In this document: positions 18,295 to 26,412 of the stretch, piece by piece
Layout of the letters: every line of letters begins with the position of its first letter
Position numbering within the stretch: position 1 is the first letter of the stretch
From: Pseudoalteromonas sp. T1lg88
GTDB taxonomy: Bacteria > Pseudomonadota > Gammaproteobacteria > Enterobacterales > Alteromonadaceae
Reading direction: 5' to 3'
Assembly: GCF_002964765.1 (NCBI RefSeq)
Contig: NZ_PQCF01000032.1
Span: 124,001-188,000, forward strand
Length of the DNA: 64,000 nucleotides
Notes under the pieces: generated by a model
Seen by the model: the letters and a program-made list of their open reading frames with translations, nothing else
Databases searched by the model: none
What the model was told of the DNA's origin: nothing
Made by a program: the position numbers and the translations under genes

Positions 18295-19434
18295 ATGTCA
18301 GCCGAGCAGCAGTTAGCCCAGTTACGCAGCGAAATAGACGCCTGCGACAGTGAATTAGTCCGCCTTTTAGCAAAACGTAATCAGATCACCGAGCAGGTCG
18401 GTAAGGTCAAGCAGCGTTATGGTGCGCCTTTGCATGCCCCGGATCGTGAAGCCGCTCTCCTTGCCGCGCGCCGTGAGCAAGCAACAGAACAAGGCGTGAA
18501 TCCCGACCTGGTCGAAGATATTCTCCGCCGCATGATGCGCGAGGCCTATCAAAATCAACAAAGTGAACTCGCCTGCGTTTGCCCTGAGCTTAGCCCTGCA
18601 GTGATAGTCGGTGGTCGCGGTGCCATGGGTCAGTTGTTTGCCAAGCAACTAATCCGCAGTGGCGTTGAGGTGCGTATTCTCGATAAGGATGAACAGCAGC
18701 AAGGCAAGGCCGAAGAGATTATTCGCGGCGCGAAGTGCGTGATTATCAGTGTGCCCATCAATGCCGTTGACAAGGTGGTTGAATCACTCCCTGCGCTCGA
18801 TGAGGACGCGCTACTGGTAGATATCACCTCGGTTAAGGAAAAGCCGTTAGCGGCGCTGACACAAAAGCACAGCGGTCCTGTGCTGGGCTTACATCCCATG
18901 TTTGGCCCCGACATCAGCCATTGGGTTAAGCAAACCGTAGTGGTGTGCCCGGGTCGTGAGAGTAAGGCTGGGGATGCCTTGCAAGCCCAGCTTAAGGTTT
19001 GGGGTTGCCAGCTGGTGACAATGAGCGCACGTAAACACGATGAGGCCATGCAAATAATTCAAGTGATGCGCCACTTAACCACCTTTGTATACGGTCAGTT
19101 TCTGGCGCGCCAGGAGCACAGCTTGCAGGAAATTCGCGACTGCTCATCGCCCATCTATCAGTTAGAGCTGATGATGGTAGGGCGGTTATTTGCACAAAGC
19201 CCGGAGCTTTACAGCGATATTATGCTGGCCCAGTTTGACCGCGTCGAGCCGCTGCTTGAGGCGTACCAAAACACCTACGAGCAAACCCTGAACATGCTTC
19301 GCGATAAGGATAAGGATGCCTTAATCGCCGCCTTTAACGATGCCAAACATTTCTTTAGCGATGCCAGCGACCAGTTTTTGCGTCAAAGTCGGGCTCTGCT
19401 TAATAAAGCCAATGATGCCAAGGTGTTGGATTAA
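18295..19434 (+). CDS. tyrA: Bifunctional chorismate mutase / prephenate dehydrogenase (T-protein)
   Basis: A 379-residue fusion. An AroQ-type chorismate mutase domain (about residues 1-90, with LRSEIDACDSELVRLLAKRN) precedes a prephenate dehydrogenase with the NAD-binding loop VIVGGRGAMGQLFAKQL (about 103-119) and LGLHPMFGPDI. It converts chorismate to prephenate and then to 4-hydroxyphenylpyruvate for tyrosine synthesis. The length matches E. coli TyrA (373). In E. coli, tyrA pairs with aroF and is convergent with pheA. Here aroF is absent and pheA lies 19 kb away, on the opposite strand. Two TyrR-like boxes abut the start codon. Confidence 0.97.
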   Translation: MSAEQQLAQLRSEIDACDSELVRLLAKRNQITEQVGKVKQRYGAPLHAPDREAALLAARREQATEQGVNPDLVEDILRRMMREAYQNQQSELACVCPELSPAVIVGGRGAMGQLFAKQLIRSGVEVRILDKDEQQQGKAEEIIRGAKCVIISVPINAVDKVVESLPALDEDALLVDITSVKEKPLAALTQKHSGPVLGLHPMFGPDISHWVKQTVVVCPGRESKAGDALQAQLKVWGCQLVTMSARKHDEAMQIIQVMRHLTTFVYGQFLARQEHSLQEIRDCSSPIYQLELMMVGRLFAQSPELYSDIMLAQFDRVEPLLEAYQNTYEQTLNMLRDKDKDALIAAFNDAKHFFSDASDQFLRQSRALLNKANDAKVLD

Positions 19435-19459
19435 TCATATCGGCGCTTCCCACATACTA

Positions 19460-19480
19460 GGTCGGTGCTAAGCGCCGACC
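19460..19480 (+). terminator. Hairpin after tyrA
   Basis: GGTCGGTGC (19460-19468) pairs with GCGCCGACC (19472-19480) with one G-T pair. The tract that follows is only weakly T-rich, so termination efficiency is uncertain. The rest of the 259-base gap to the next gene shows nothing else I can support. Confidence 0.45.
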
Positions 19481-19693
19481 GGTTGCTTCTAAGTCGATGT
19501 GACTTTGCCCTGAAAATTAACCTCCAGCCACCTATGTTTTTAGCCACCATAAGTACAGATTAAGTCTATAGTTAAATTAGATTTTAATCGGCCCTCGCAA
19601 ACAAGGAGGTGAGCATAGGTGCTAGTTTGTACCTCGAACGGTAAATTATAAGCTCAATTATGCTTGATTCCGGCCGGGGTCGGGGAGAATAGT

Positions 19694-20434
19694 ATGAACA
19701 GGCTCTTAGTGTCACTCTTTGGGATTTTTGCCTATCTCGTTGGGCTGGCAGGACTCACAGCATTTATGCTGTATTTAGGGGGATGGAGCTTTTTACCTTT
19801 GCATATCAATTCTCAGCCGGCCGGCAGCGCTGGCACCCAGGCTATCCTCATTAATTTATTCATTATCTTGTTATTTGGTCTGCACCATAGCCTGGCGGCA
19901 CGCAGCAGTTTTAAGAAAAAGCTGACTCAGATTGTGCCCGCGGCGGTGGAGCGCAGTATCTATGTGCTCATTTCCGGCCTCTTTATGTTCGCTTTTTGTT
20001 TCTACTGGCAACCCATCGCCGGAACGGTTTGGCACACAGATAACCAAGTGGCGGTGATTATATTGCGTGCGCTACATGTCTTTGGCTGGCTTATCTTGGT
20101 GCTAGCCACCTTTGAGATAGACCACTTTCATTTGATGGGGTTAAAACAAAGCTTATCCATGAATCCAGATGAAGGTCATGAATTTAAAGAAATTTTTCTT
20201 TATAAAATGGTGCGCCATCCCATTCAAACCGGGGTCTTGATGGGGGTCTGGTTTACGCCCTTTATGAGCATGACCCAGTTGATGCTTTCAGTTTGCATGA
20301 CTGTCTATATCTTTATTGGATTGTATTTTGAGGAAAAATCCCTGGTGTCTCGTTTTGGCAATGTCTATGTGGATTACAAAAATCGGGTGCCTGCGGTGAT
20401 CCCATTTTGGCCCATGGGTAAGAAGCAGGATTGA
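19694..20434 (+). CDS. MddA/NnrU-like membrane methyltransferase (candidate methanethiol S-methyltransferase)
   Basis: A 246-residue protein with about five membrane helices. The pattern matches the MddA branch of the isoprenylcysteine methyltransferase-like/NnrU superfamily: GLHHSLAARSSFKK, then PAAVERSIYVLIS, a loop with FEIDHFHLMGLKQ, the cofactor motif VRHPIQTGVLMGVW, and near the C-terminus YFEEKSLVSRFG with YKNRVPAVIPF. MddA methylates methanethiol to dimethyl sulfide using S-adenosylmethionine. The assignment is from remembered family motifs and could be another NnrU-type protein. The ATG at 19694 has GGGAG upstream; an in-frame ATG at 19664 would add 10 residues. It is the first gene of the accessory block after tyrA. 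Confidence 0.6.
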   Translation: MNRLLVSLFGIFAYLVGLAGLTAFMLYLGGWSFLPLHINSQPAGSAGTQAILINLFIILLFGLHHSLAARSSFKKKLTQIVPAAVERSIYVLISGLFMFAFCFYWQPIAGTVWHTDNQVAVIILRALHVFGWLILVLATFEIDHFHLMGLKQSLSMNPDEGHEFKEIFLYKMVRHPIQTGVLMGVWFTPFMSMTQLMLSVCMTVYIFIGLYFEEKSLVSRFGNVYVDYKNRVPAVIPFWPMGKKQD

Positions 20435-20566
20435 AAAGCAAACTTACTCAATTATTTTACTGGTTTTGGTTTGTTTAATCGCTAATAGGCTGCTAGCTTT
20501 TTGATATCAAAGCATAAACCTCATCAATTTGGGACGAATAGCAACCTAGTTGCAAAGGAGTGTGAT

Positions 20567-20881
20567 ATGTCAGCATCTATTTTAAAGTCGGCTAATGCCA
20601 CGGCTCAGTGCGGTGTGGCACGCGCCGACGGCGAACTGGTTTTAACCGAAACTCAACTGCAATTTAGCCCCTTCAATGAAACATTCGGCCTTGGGCCCTA
20701 TGCCTTTTCTCGTAGCAGTATTGCCACTGTGCAAAGCACATCAGCAAAGGGTGGGGGTGTAATTCCACTATCGAGCGAGGCGATTAAAATCACCTTAATC
20801 AACGGACAAGCCTACGAGTTTATTCTGGCCAACCCGCAGCAGTGGCTGGATAGCTTGCGAGGGCAGCCTCAGCCCAGCTAA
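20567..20881 (+). CDS. Small cytosolic protein of unknown function (PH/GRAM-like)
   Basis: A 104-residue protein with no signal peptide or membrane segment. The start at 20567 is fixed by a strong AAAGGAG site 6-7 bases upstream; the longer open frame beginning at 20501 has none. The alternating hydrophobic pattern (GELVLTETQLQFSP, IKITLINGQAYEFIL, QQWLDSL) looks like a PH- or GRAM-type beta fold ending in a helix, but this is a visual guess. No neighbour hints at a role. Confidence 0.55.
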   Translation: MSASILKSANATAQCGVARADGELVLTETQLQFSPFNETFGLGPYAFSRSSIATVQSTSAKGGGVIPLSSEAIKITLINGQAYEFILANPQQWLDSLRGQPQPS

Positions 20882-20919
20882 CTGGAGCATGAAAAAATAG
20901 GTATGATCATGGAGGATTT

Positions 20920-21096
20920 ATGATTGTGTTACGGTTTTTAATATATGGATGTATCACCTTTGCTATCTTGGGCATATTGATACAAATGCCCGTACAAGGG
21001 ACCCTTCTGTTGGGGCTGGTAGGTGGCCTGGCGACCTCTCTTTCATGTCTGGGTTTGGTATTGATGGGGCGCCTCTTCAAGGAGTTGAGGTCATAA
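20920..21096 (+). CDS. Small two-helix membrane protein
   Basis: A 58-residue hydrophobic protein starting at an ATG preceded by a strong GGAGG site (20911-20915). It has two hydrophobic stretches (FLIYGCITFAILGILIQM and LLGLVGGLATSLSCLGLVLM) and ends in a basic tail, GRLFKELRS. Its stop TAA overlaps the ATG of the next gene (TAATG), so the pair is translationally coupled. Unknown family. A longer frame spanning this region in another phase is a shadow. Confidence 0.5.
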   Translation: MIVLRFLIYGCITFAILGILIQMPVQGTLLLGLVGGLATSLSCLGLVLMGRLFKELRS

Positions 21097-21440
21097 TGGC
21101 TGGTTGGATAATGCTGTTCTTCTTATTGGCCTCCCCCTGCATCCCTTACTTGTACGCTAAACGCATGCAAGCAACCAACGCCTTTTTATTCTTTGCCCTT
21201 GTAATAGGGCTGGCGACCATAGTGCAATTTCTATTTTTCCTTTTTGCCTTGCCGTTTATGCTTATTGGCACTTTCTTGGCTCCCCAACTTAGCACGTTTG
21301 GATTTACAGAATATGTGCAGTGGCTGATTGATTTTGGCTACTGGCTTGCGGATTATATTTATATTTTGCTTATTCCCTTACATCTGGAATTAAGCCGGTT
21401 GGTTTATAGGAAGTATGCATTTTTTAGAGATACGGCGTAA
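21096..21440 (+). CDS. Small polytopic membrane protein of unknown function
   Basis: A 114-residue protein starting at the ATG that overlaps the previous stop, with an AAGGAG site inside the end of that gene. It has three to four hydrophobic segments (AGWIMLFFLLASPCIPYLY, FLFFALVIGLATIVQFLFF, a segment through LPFMLIGTF, and LADYIYILLIPLHLEL). No catalytic motif is recognised. It forms a two-gene unit with the 58-residue protein, which suggests a small membrane complex, but no function can be assigned. Confidence 0.5.
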   Translation: MAGWIMLFFLLASPCIPYLYAKRMQATNAFLFFALVIGLATIVQFLFFLFALPFMLIGTFLAPQLSTFGFTEYVQWLIDFGYWLADYIYILLIPLHLELSRLVYRKYAFFRDTA

Positions 21441-21816
21441 CCTTAGGCTTTCAACCTTGTATATTTGTCGCGGCTATATCGTCCTAATGCTTGTCTTAAT
21501 GCCGGTAATGCTTAGGTTTTAGCCTAATTACTTGAGCGAGCTTTTTAGGGGATGGCGACTGCAACTCCGTGCCGTCATTTTCATTCGCAAAAGAGCGCTT
21601 AAATGACATATAAATCACCTTGTTGTGGACGCGATAAAAGGCTCGTTTTTGGCTCATAATTCATGCTCCAATCTGTCTATAGAGTATAGCTCTTATGCGG
21701 GTGATTGCTTTTAACGGCAAAGGTCTGCTTAGCACTTACTCGGAGCATATTTGGATTAGGTACAAAACTGTTCTACACTGGCTACTCAAAACTTCAATGG
21801 ACGAAGAGGTAACTAA
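21441..21816. other. Intergenic region with one candidate small antisense gene
   Basis: A 376-base gap between plus-strand genes. Apart from the minus-strand small ORF listed separately, I see no terminator, RNA gene or repeat. The right end provides a GAAGAGGTAA ribosome site for the gene at 21817. Confidence 0.35.
21496..21657 (-). CDS. Candidate small protein, 53 residues
   Basis: A minus-strand ORF in an otherwise empty gap. Its ATG at 21657 is preceded by TTGGAG with about 8 bases of spacing. The product is basic (MSQKRAFYRVHN at the start, KPKHYRH at the end) with a Ser/Pro/Lys-rich middle and no membrane segment. It matches no family I know. Support rests on the ribosome site and lack of competing genes, so it may be spurious. 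Confidence 0.3.
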   Translation of the reverse strand: MSQKRAFYRVHNKVIYMSFKRSFANENDGTELQSPSPKKLAQVIRLKPKHYRH

Positions 21817-22281
21817 ATGAAAAATATATTAATATTGGCAGCAATCGGCGCGGCAATTTATTATTTCTACAATAATAGTGAGATTTTTACCCCAGAGCGG
21901 GAAATGGTGTATGCCCAGGCTCGTATCACTTACAACTTACCAGGGCGTGAGATTGAGATGATCGGAGTGGGGCACAGATATAAGGAAGGTGCCTGTGATG
22001 CCAATCTGGTTCAGGACTTTGTGGATCAGTGCGTAGAGGAGAACTTTTGCTCCCATGTCACCTTTGAGTGCAAAGAAAGCCTGGATAAGCGCTATGCCTC
22101 CATGTTGCAGCAACAGCCGGCGCGTACTCACTATATTCATTTAAACGGTAATCGCGACGCCCGTAAAGGCGCCTTGATCTTTTGGGGTCTAACCGATCAG
22201 GAAGCGAAAAAGGTATGCACCAGCATCACCGCAAATATCAATCGCAAAAATGATTGGGATATGACCGCACAGTGTATTTAG
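21817..22281 (+). CDS. Membrane-anchored periplasmic protein of unknown function
   Basis: A 154-residue protein with one N-terminal hydrophobic segment (ILILAAIGAAIYYFY), probably a signal anchor. The remaining soluble part contains six cysteines (GACDAN, DQCVEENFC, FECKES, KVCTSI, TAQCI). The even count and the likely periplasmic location suggest disulfide bonds. A GAGGTAA site precedes the ATG. I do not recognise the family. It is convergent with the sugar-metabolism operon and shares a terminator with it. Confidence 0.6.
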   Translation: MKNILILAAIGAAIYYFYNNSEIFTPEREMVYAQARITYNLPGREIEMIGVGHRYKEGACDANLVQDFVDQCVEENFCSHVTFECKESLDKRYASMLQQQPARTHYIHLNGNRDARKGALIFWGLTDQEAKKVCTSITANINRKNDWDMTAQCI

Positions 22282-22301
22282 CGAGTAGCAAACAAATAAT
22301 G

Positions 22302-22330
22302 AAACGCCAACCCTAGGGGTGGCGTTTTTT
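22302..22330. terminator. Terminator between the 21817 gene and the sugar operon
   Basis: AAACGCCAACCC and GGGGTGGCGTTT form a stem with one bulge, followed by a T run on the plus strand. An A-rich left side gives some Ts on the minus strand, so it may also end the seven-gene operon. Confidence 0.7.
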
Positions 22331-22355
22331 GTGTGGGGAAAAAGGCCGGGTTAGA

Positions 22356-23213
22356 TTAGTTCTGAAGACGCGCGAGCACCTTATCCAGTCCTTGCTTTGA
22401 TGCCGCCACACTTTGCAGTGGGGTCATTTGCTCGGGATATTGTTCCTGCTCTAATACCAGCCACTGGGTTTTACCCTCAGCAATCAAAGTCTGAATGATT
22501 TCATCCCACTGAAAACCATTGTTTCCTAAAATGGGGCTAAGGCCATTGTTTTTGGCGACCACCTTAATGTGCGCAGAGCGGGTACGCTGCGGGTAGGCCT
22601 TAATTAAGGCCTGAACGTCCTGTTGAGCGTAATGTACCCAACCTATATCCAGTTGCAGTGGCAAGGAGTTCGAGGTGTGGGTAGCAATATAGTCCCAAAA
22701 CGTCGCCTCTTTATAGGGTTCAAACTCACGTTCATGGTTATGAAAACCGATCTCCATATCGAAGTGCCGGGCTTGTGCATGAGCGGCGCTTAGTTGCTCG
22801 GTAAACTGGGCTATTCGGTTGGCATCCCAGGCACGCTCATCCCAGGGAACATACAGGGTGTTAACTCCGAGTGTTTTATAAAACAGCAGGGTCTGGGCTA
22901 GCTTTTGTTCAGTGAGGACATCAAAGCCGATATGGGCGCTGCTGGTTTGAAGACCAAGCTTGGCCAGTGTTTTCTTAAGGTCGCTGGGGTTGTCACCATA
23001 GGGGCCAAAGTCTCCGGCGAATTCAACACCGGCAAAGCCCATGTTCGCAAGTGCCTCAAGGGTACCGTGAAAATCGGCTTTAAGGGCCTCTTTTACAGAC
23101 CAAAGCTGCACGCTGACGGGAGGGGTCTTAATCTGCGGCTGTTTTGCCGCCGTCGGCAGAGACAAAGCTAAAACACAAAGCCAAACAATCGGGTTAAAAG
23201 AAATATATTTCAT
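22356..23213 (-). CDS. Exported sugar phosphate isomerase/epimerase-like TIM-barrel protein
   Basis: A 285-residue AP-endonuclease-2/xylose-isomerase-like TIM barrel. The N-terminus (MKYISFNPIVWLCVLALSLP, then TAAKQPQ) looks like a cleavable signal peptide, which would place the enzyme in the periplasm. Conserved elements include LWSVKEALKADF, GFAGVEFAG, GFHNHEREFEPY and LPLQLDIGWVHYA, the His/Glu/Asp metal-binding arrangement of the family. Members act as isomerases, epimerases or lyases on keto sugars. It is the last gene of a seven-gene operon encoding a GMC dehydrogenase and a DUF1080 hydrolase, so it likely acts on a 3-keto sugar or glycoside in the periplasm. Substrate unknown. Confidence 0.75.
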   Translation of the reverse strand: MKYISFNPIVWLCVLALSLPTAAKQPQIKTPPVSVQLWSVKEALKADFHGTLEALANMGFAGVEFAGDFGPYGDNPSDLKKTLAKLGLQTSSAHIGFDVLTEQKLAQTLLFYKTLGVNTLYVPWDERAWDANRIAQFTEQLSAAHAQARHFDMEIGFHNHEREFEPYKEATFWDYIATHTSNSLPLQLDIGWVHYAQQDVQALIKAYPQRTRSAHIKVVAKNNGLSPILGNNGFQWDEIIQTLIAEGKTQWLVLEQEQYPEQMTPLQSVAASKQGLDKVLARLQN

Positions 23214-23267
23214 TTTGAGTCCATAAAATTAGAGCCCATAAATGGGCTCTGCGGTGCGCTAGATGTA

Positions 23268-24020
23268 TTAATCCTGGTAGGCGTAGGTACTGAGTCCGAG
23301 CTCATCTAGCACCTTATCGAGGTGGGCTTTGGCTTGTGCACTGGGCCCTGGGTAGTCGCCGCCAATGGGCACATTGCCTAAGTAGCCAATGTCTTTACAG
23401 CCTTGCGGAGAGCAGAAAAACGCTCCCAACACTAAATCTTTAAAGCGCAAAAAGGCTTTACCAATGCGCTTAAACTGCTCAGGGGTTTTATCTGAGTAAT
23501 AGGCGATATCGTCCATAATCGCCTGCTGCTGAGCGCGATTCAGGGCGGCAAACCTGGCCTTAAAGCGCAGCTGAGCCTCATCGTCTATCCAGGCCAGCGC
23601 ATTCAAAATAGTAATGCGGTCGCGTTGTTGTCCCTCATAAGGCGCACTGACCCACTCATCAATGACAGCTGGCACTTCTAATTCCGATGCAGAAGGAATT
23701 GAGCCCTCGCGTGGCACAATCCAATCCGCTAACACAGCGACTAAAGTGAGCTGAGCTGCACTTAAAGTCAGTGGCCAAGGCGACTGCGGCGGGATCACTA
23801 AGTTTGGATCAGTACCATAGCCCGGTGCGGTAATGGGTTTCAGATCTAAATCTGGCCAATGCCCTTTGCTGCTTGCTGCAGTGACATCAAGCGCTTTGGA
23901 GCAAGCTGACGTGAGAGTGACCGCTGAACCAGCTGCTAATAAGCCTAGCCATTTGAGTGACTCGCGACGAGTCATCCCTGATTTGTATTGATAGGCGTTG
24001 TCTCTGTCTTGATGATGCAT
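23268..24020 (-). CDS. Gluconate 2-dehydrogenase subunit 3 family protein
   Basis: A 250-residue small subunit of a GMC-type dehydrogenase. The N-terminus has a twin-arginine-like signal (MTRRESLKWLGLLAAGS) running into LTSAC, which could be a lipobox, so the protein is probably exported folded and may be lipid-anchored. The body has the Gluconate_2-dh3 features LTLVALADWIVPR and GAFFCSPQGCKDIGYLG. In known enzymes this subunit escorts the FAD catalytic subunit through the Tat system and is needed for activity. Its ATG overlaps the stop of the GMC gene (TAATG), which fixes the start at 24020 and implies 1:1 expression. A longer frame starting at 24056 is not used. Confidence 0.85.
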   Translation of the reverse strand: MHHQDRDNAYQYKSGMTRRESLKWLGLLAAGSAVTLTSACSKALDVTAASSKGHWPDLDLKPITAPGYGTDPNLVIPPQSPWPLTLSAAQLTLVAVLADWIVPREGSIPSASELEVPAVIDEWVSAPYEGQQRDRITILNALAWIDDEAQLRFKARFAALNRAQQQAIMDDIAYYSDKTPEQFKRIGKAFLRFKDLVLGAFFCSPQGCKDIGYLGNVPIGGDYPGPSAQAKAHLDKVLDELGLSTYAYQD

Positions 24021-25699
24021 TATAACGCTCCTTTGCCAATTTGTTCGCTGAGCCAAGTTGAGTTGCGCATAGCTAACGTCATGATCGTAAGCGTGCAGTT
24101 CTTATGTGGGTTAGACGCAAATACACCGGCATCCATAACAAATAGATTGTCACAATCCCATGTTTGGCCCCATTGGTTAGTAACCGACTCTTTTGGTGAG
24201 CTACCCATGCGCGTGGTGCCAACTTCGTGAATGATTTCTCCACCTTTTGAAATCGCCTGTTCGGCAGAGGGCAGTTCACCGATGGTTGCGCCCATGGTCT
24301 CTAGGATTTGTTTAGCAGTTTTGAGGCCGTGCTCAATTTGCTTAAGTTCTCTGTCTGACCATTTGAAGTGGAATTTAGACACAGGGATACCCCATTTGTC
24401 TTTCACTTCTGGGTCAATCTCCATATAGGTATCTTTGTTGGGCAGCATCTCACCGCGCAAAGCGAAACCAACGTAAGAGCCGTATGCATCACGAATTTGC
24501 TGCTTAAGCTCAGGGCCATAGCCTTGTTTATCACCAGATACGCCGGAACCAGGTTGACGGAAGCCGCTGCTGATCTCGAAGTGGTAACCACGTGGAAAAT
24601 CAAGTTCTCCTTGTGCCTGAGCCTTATGCCCCCACCAAGGAATAAACAGGTGGTTTGCGGTATGGCCGTCTTCGTTGTAACGCGGGCGACCTTTCAAGGC
24701 AGGGATCTGTGCTCCCAACCAGGCACCTGTGCTGTCCATCAGGTTTTTGCCTATTTGGCCGCTGGAATTGGCAACACCATTGGGGTGCGCCGCGGACTTG
24801 GAATTCAACATAATGCGCGCAGACTCACAGGCGCTGGCCGCCAGGATCACCACATCGGCGCTGATGGCATGCTCGGTAATGGTTTTCTTATCCACATAGG
24901 TGACACCCGTGACCTTGCCGTTATCGTCCACGGACACGGACTTAACCATGGCATCGGTGAGCACTTCCAAGTTACCCGTCTTTTTTGCCAAGGGAATAAG
25001 GGAGGTGGTGGTTTGGAATGCCGCACCTATGGAGCAGCCACTGCCACAGGGAGTGGCATAAAAACAGGCCATACGGTCGTCAAGAGGGCGGGTAAGCACA
25101 GCGCGGTGCATGGGTGCTGCAGGAATGCCAAGCTTTTTCGCCGCCGCAGCCACAAGTAACTCTGGAACACGGGGTTTGGGTGGCGGCTGTAAAATGCCTT
25201 CAGAAGACGGCGGCATATCATCTAGGCCCGTGTTGGTGCCACACACCCCGACTATGGCCTCGGTTTTATCGTACCAAGGAGCAAGATCTTGGTATTCAAA
25301 TGGCCAATCAGCACCATGACCGTCGCGGCTTTTCGCTTTAAAGTCATGTTCGGAAAAACGCAGCGAGTAGCGACCCCAGTGATTGGTGCGACCGCCTAGC
25401 ATGCGCGCGCGCCACCAGTAGAAGTCGGTGCCTTCGGCTTCGGTGTAAGGTTCATCGGGTACTTGCCAGCCACCATCTACCGTGGCGTCATAAAAACCAA
25501 AGTTTTTGTCTTTGTTGCCGGCGCCCATTAAGGGCGCTTCGCTATTGCGCTTAAACATGGGGCTTTCGGTTTTTGGGTTATAGTCGCGTCCCGCTTCGAG
25601 CATTAGCACCTTGTGACCCAGCTTAGCCAGGGTATAGGCCGCCATGGCGCCACCGGCGCCCGAGCCGACAACCAGCACTTTATGATCAAATTTTGCCAT
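24020..25699 (-). CDS. GMC-family FAD oxidoreductase (candidate glucoside 3-dehydrogenase large subunit)
   Basis: A 559-residue flavoprotein. The FAD dinucleotide loop VVGSGAGGAMAAYTLAK lies at about residues 10-26, and GMC signatures follow (RARMLGGRTNHWGRYSLRFS, AASACESARIMLNS). The C-terminal catalytic region contains VGTTRMGSSP and NPHKNCTLTIMTLAMR, with the active-site His and Asn. It has no signal peptide of its own and presumably leaves the cell with the RR-signal small subunit encoded next. Homologous pairs (for example Caulobacter LacA/LacC-type and other glucoside 3-dehydrogenases) oxidise the C3 hydroxyl of glycosides. An AAGGAG site precedes the ATG. Two bases separate it from the DUF1080 gene. 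No cytochrome c electron acceptor gene is adjacent. Confidence 0.85.
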   Translation of the reverse strand: MAKFDHKVLVVGSGAGGAMAAYTLAKLGHKVLMLEAGRDYNPKTESPMFKRNSEAPLMGAGNKDKNFGFYDATVDGGWQVPDEPYTEAEGTDFYWWRARMLGGRTNHWGRYSLRFSEHDFKAKSRDGHGADWPFEYQDLAPWYDKTEAIVGVCGTNTGLDDMPPSSEGILQPPPKPRVPELLVAAAAKKLGIPAAPMHRAVLTRPLDDRMACFYATPCGSGCSIGAAFQTTTSLIPLAKKTGNLEVLTDAMVKSVSVDDNGKVTGVTYVDKKTITEHAISADVVILAASACESARIMLNSKSAAHPNGVANSSGQIGKNLMDSTGAWLGAQIPALKGRPRYNEDGHTANHLFIPWWGHKAQAQGELDFPRGYHFEISSGFRQPGSGVSGDKQGYGPELKQQIRDAYGSYVGFALRGEMLPNKDTYMEIDPEVKDKWGIPVSKFHFKWSDRELKQIEHGLKTAKQILETMGATIGELPSAEQAISKGGEIIHEVGTTRMGSSPKESVTNQWGQTWDCDNLFVMDAGVFASNPHKNCTLTIMTLAMRNSTWLSEQIGKGAL

Positions 25700-25701
25700 T
25701 A

Positions 25702-26397
25702 CTACAGCTCCTTAATCTTGATATTTTTAAACCACACGCGGTCGCCGTGGTCCTGCAAGCCAATGTGCCCACCTTGGCCCTGGGCAAAGCCCTGCCAGGT
25801 AGCAAACTTGCTGTTGGCGACCAAGGCATTCCAGGTGGTGCTGCCTATCACTATGCTGGTGGTGCTGACGCCGTTTTGCCATACCTCGAGGTGGTTATCA
25901 CGCAGACGAATGCGCACATCATTCCACTGGCCAGCTACTTTATGCGCACTGCTTGGGGCTGCGAATAAATCATAAATTGAGCCTGCCAGGTGCGAGTCAA
26001 CCTTGTTATCCGGGTGCTCTTTATTATCGAGAATTTGGATTTCCGGGGCATGGGAGTAGATGGCACTGCCTTTTTCATCCACAAGCACGAAAATGCCACT
26101 GTTGCCTTTTGGGGCGATTTTCCACTGTAATTGCAGGTCAAAGTCGTCATAGCTTTTCTTGGTGAGGATATCGCCGCCGCCCCCGGCGGTTAAGGTCATG
26201 GCGCCATCTTCTATCTGCCACTGTTTATTCAGGCCATCACTTTTGAAGTTACGCCACTGCGACATGTCTTTGCCGTCAAATAACAATTGCCAACCGGCTT
26301 GTTGCTCTTGCTCCGTCAATTGGTTGTCCTGCGCCCACGCACAGGCCGTGGAGCTTAGAGCGAACATTAACGGTAGGGCTTTAATCGAATTTTTCAT
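25702..26397 (-). CDS. Secreted DUF1080 / 3-keto-disaccharide hydrolase family protein
   Basis: A 231-residue protein with a typical signal peptide (MKNSIKALPLMFALSSTACA, cleavage near AWA/QD) and a concanavalin-like domain. It opens with GWQLLFDGKDMSQWRNF, the hallmark start of DUF1080, and continues with YDDFDLQLQWKIAPKGNSGIF and EIQILDN. The Pfam family is named after members that cleave or hydrate 3-keto disaccharides. Here it lies directly between the MFS and GMC genes of the same operon. This strongly suggests periplasmic processing of the 3-keto product made by the GMC enzyme. Exact linkage specificity cannot be inferred. Confidence 0.85.
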   Translation of the reverse strand: MKNSIKALPLMFALSSTACAWAQDNQLTEQEQQAGWQLLFDGKDMSQWRNFKSDGLNKQWQIEDGAMTLTAGGGGDILTKKSYDDFDLQLQWKIAPKGNSGIFVLVDEKGSAIYSHAPEIQILDNKEHPDNKVDSHLAGSIYDLFAAPSSAHKVAGQWNDVRIRLRDNHLEVWQNGVSTTSIVIGSTTWNALVANSKFATWQGFAQGQGGHIGLQDHGDRVWFKNIKIKEL

Positions 26398-26412
26398 AGT
26401 AGGAAACCCTTG

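Noticed and set aside
20949-21095. Upstream extension of the 114-residue membrane protein
   Set aside because: The extension is hydrophilic and lacks a ribosome site. A different frame here encodes a 58-residue hydrophobic protein with GGAGG and a TAATG junction.
24368-25159. 263-codon plus-strand open frame
   Set aside because: It lies wholly antisense to the well-supported GMC oxidoreductase gene and shows no family features.
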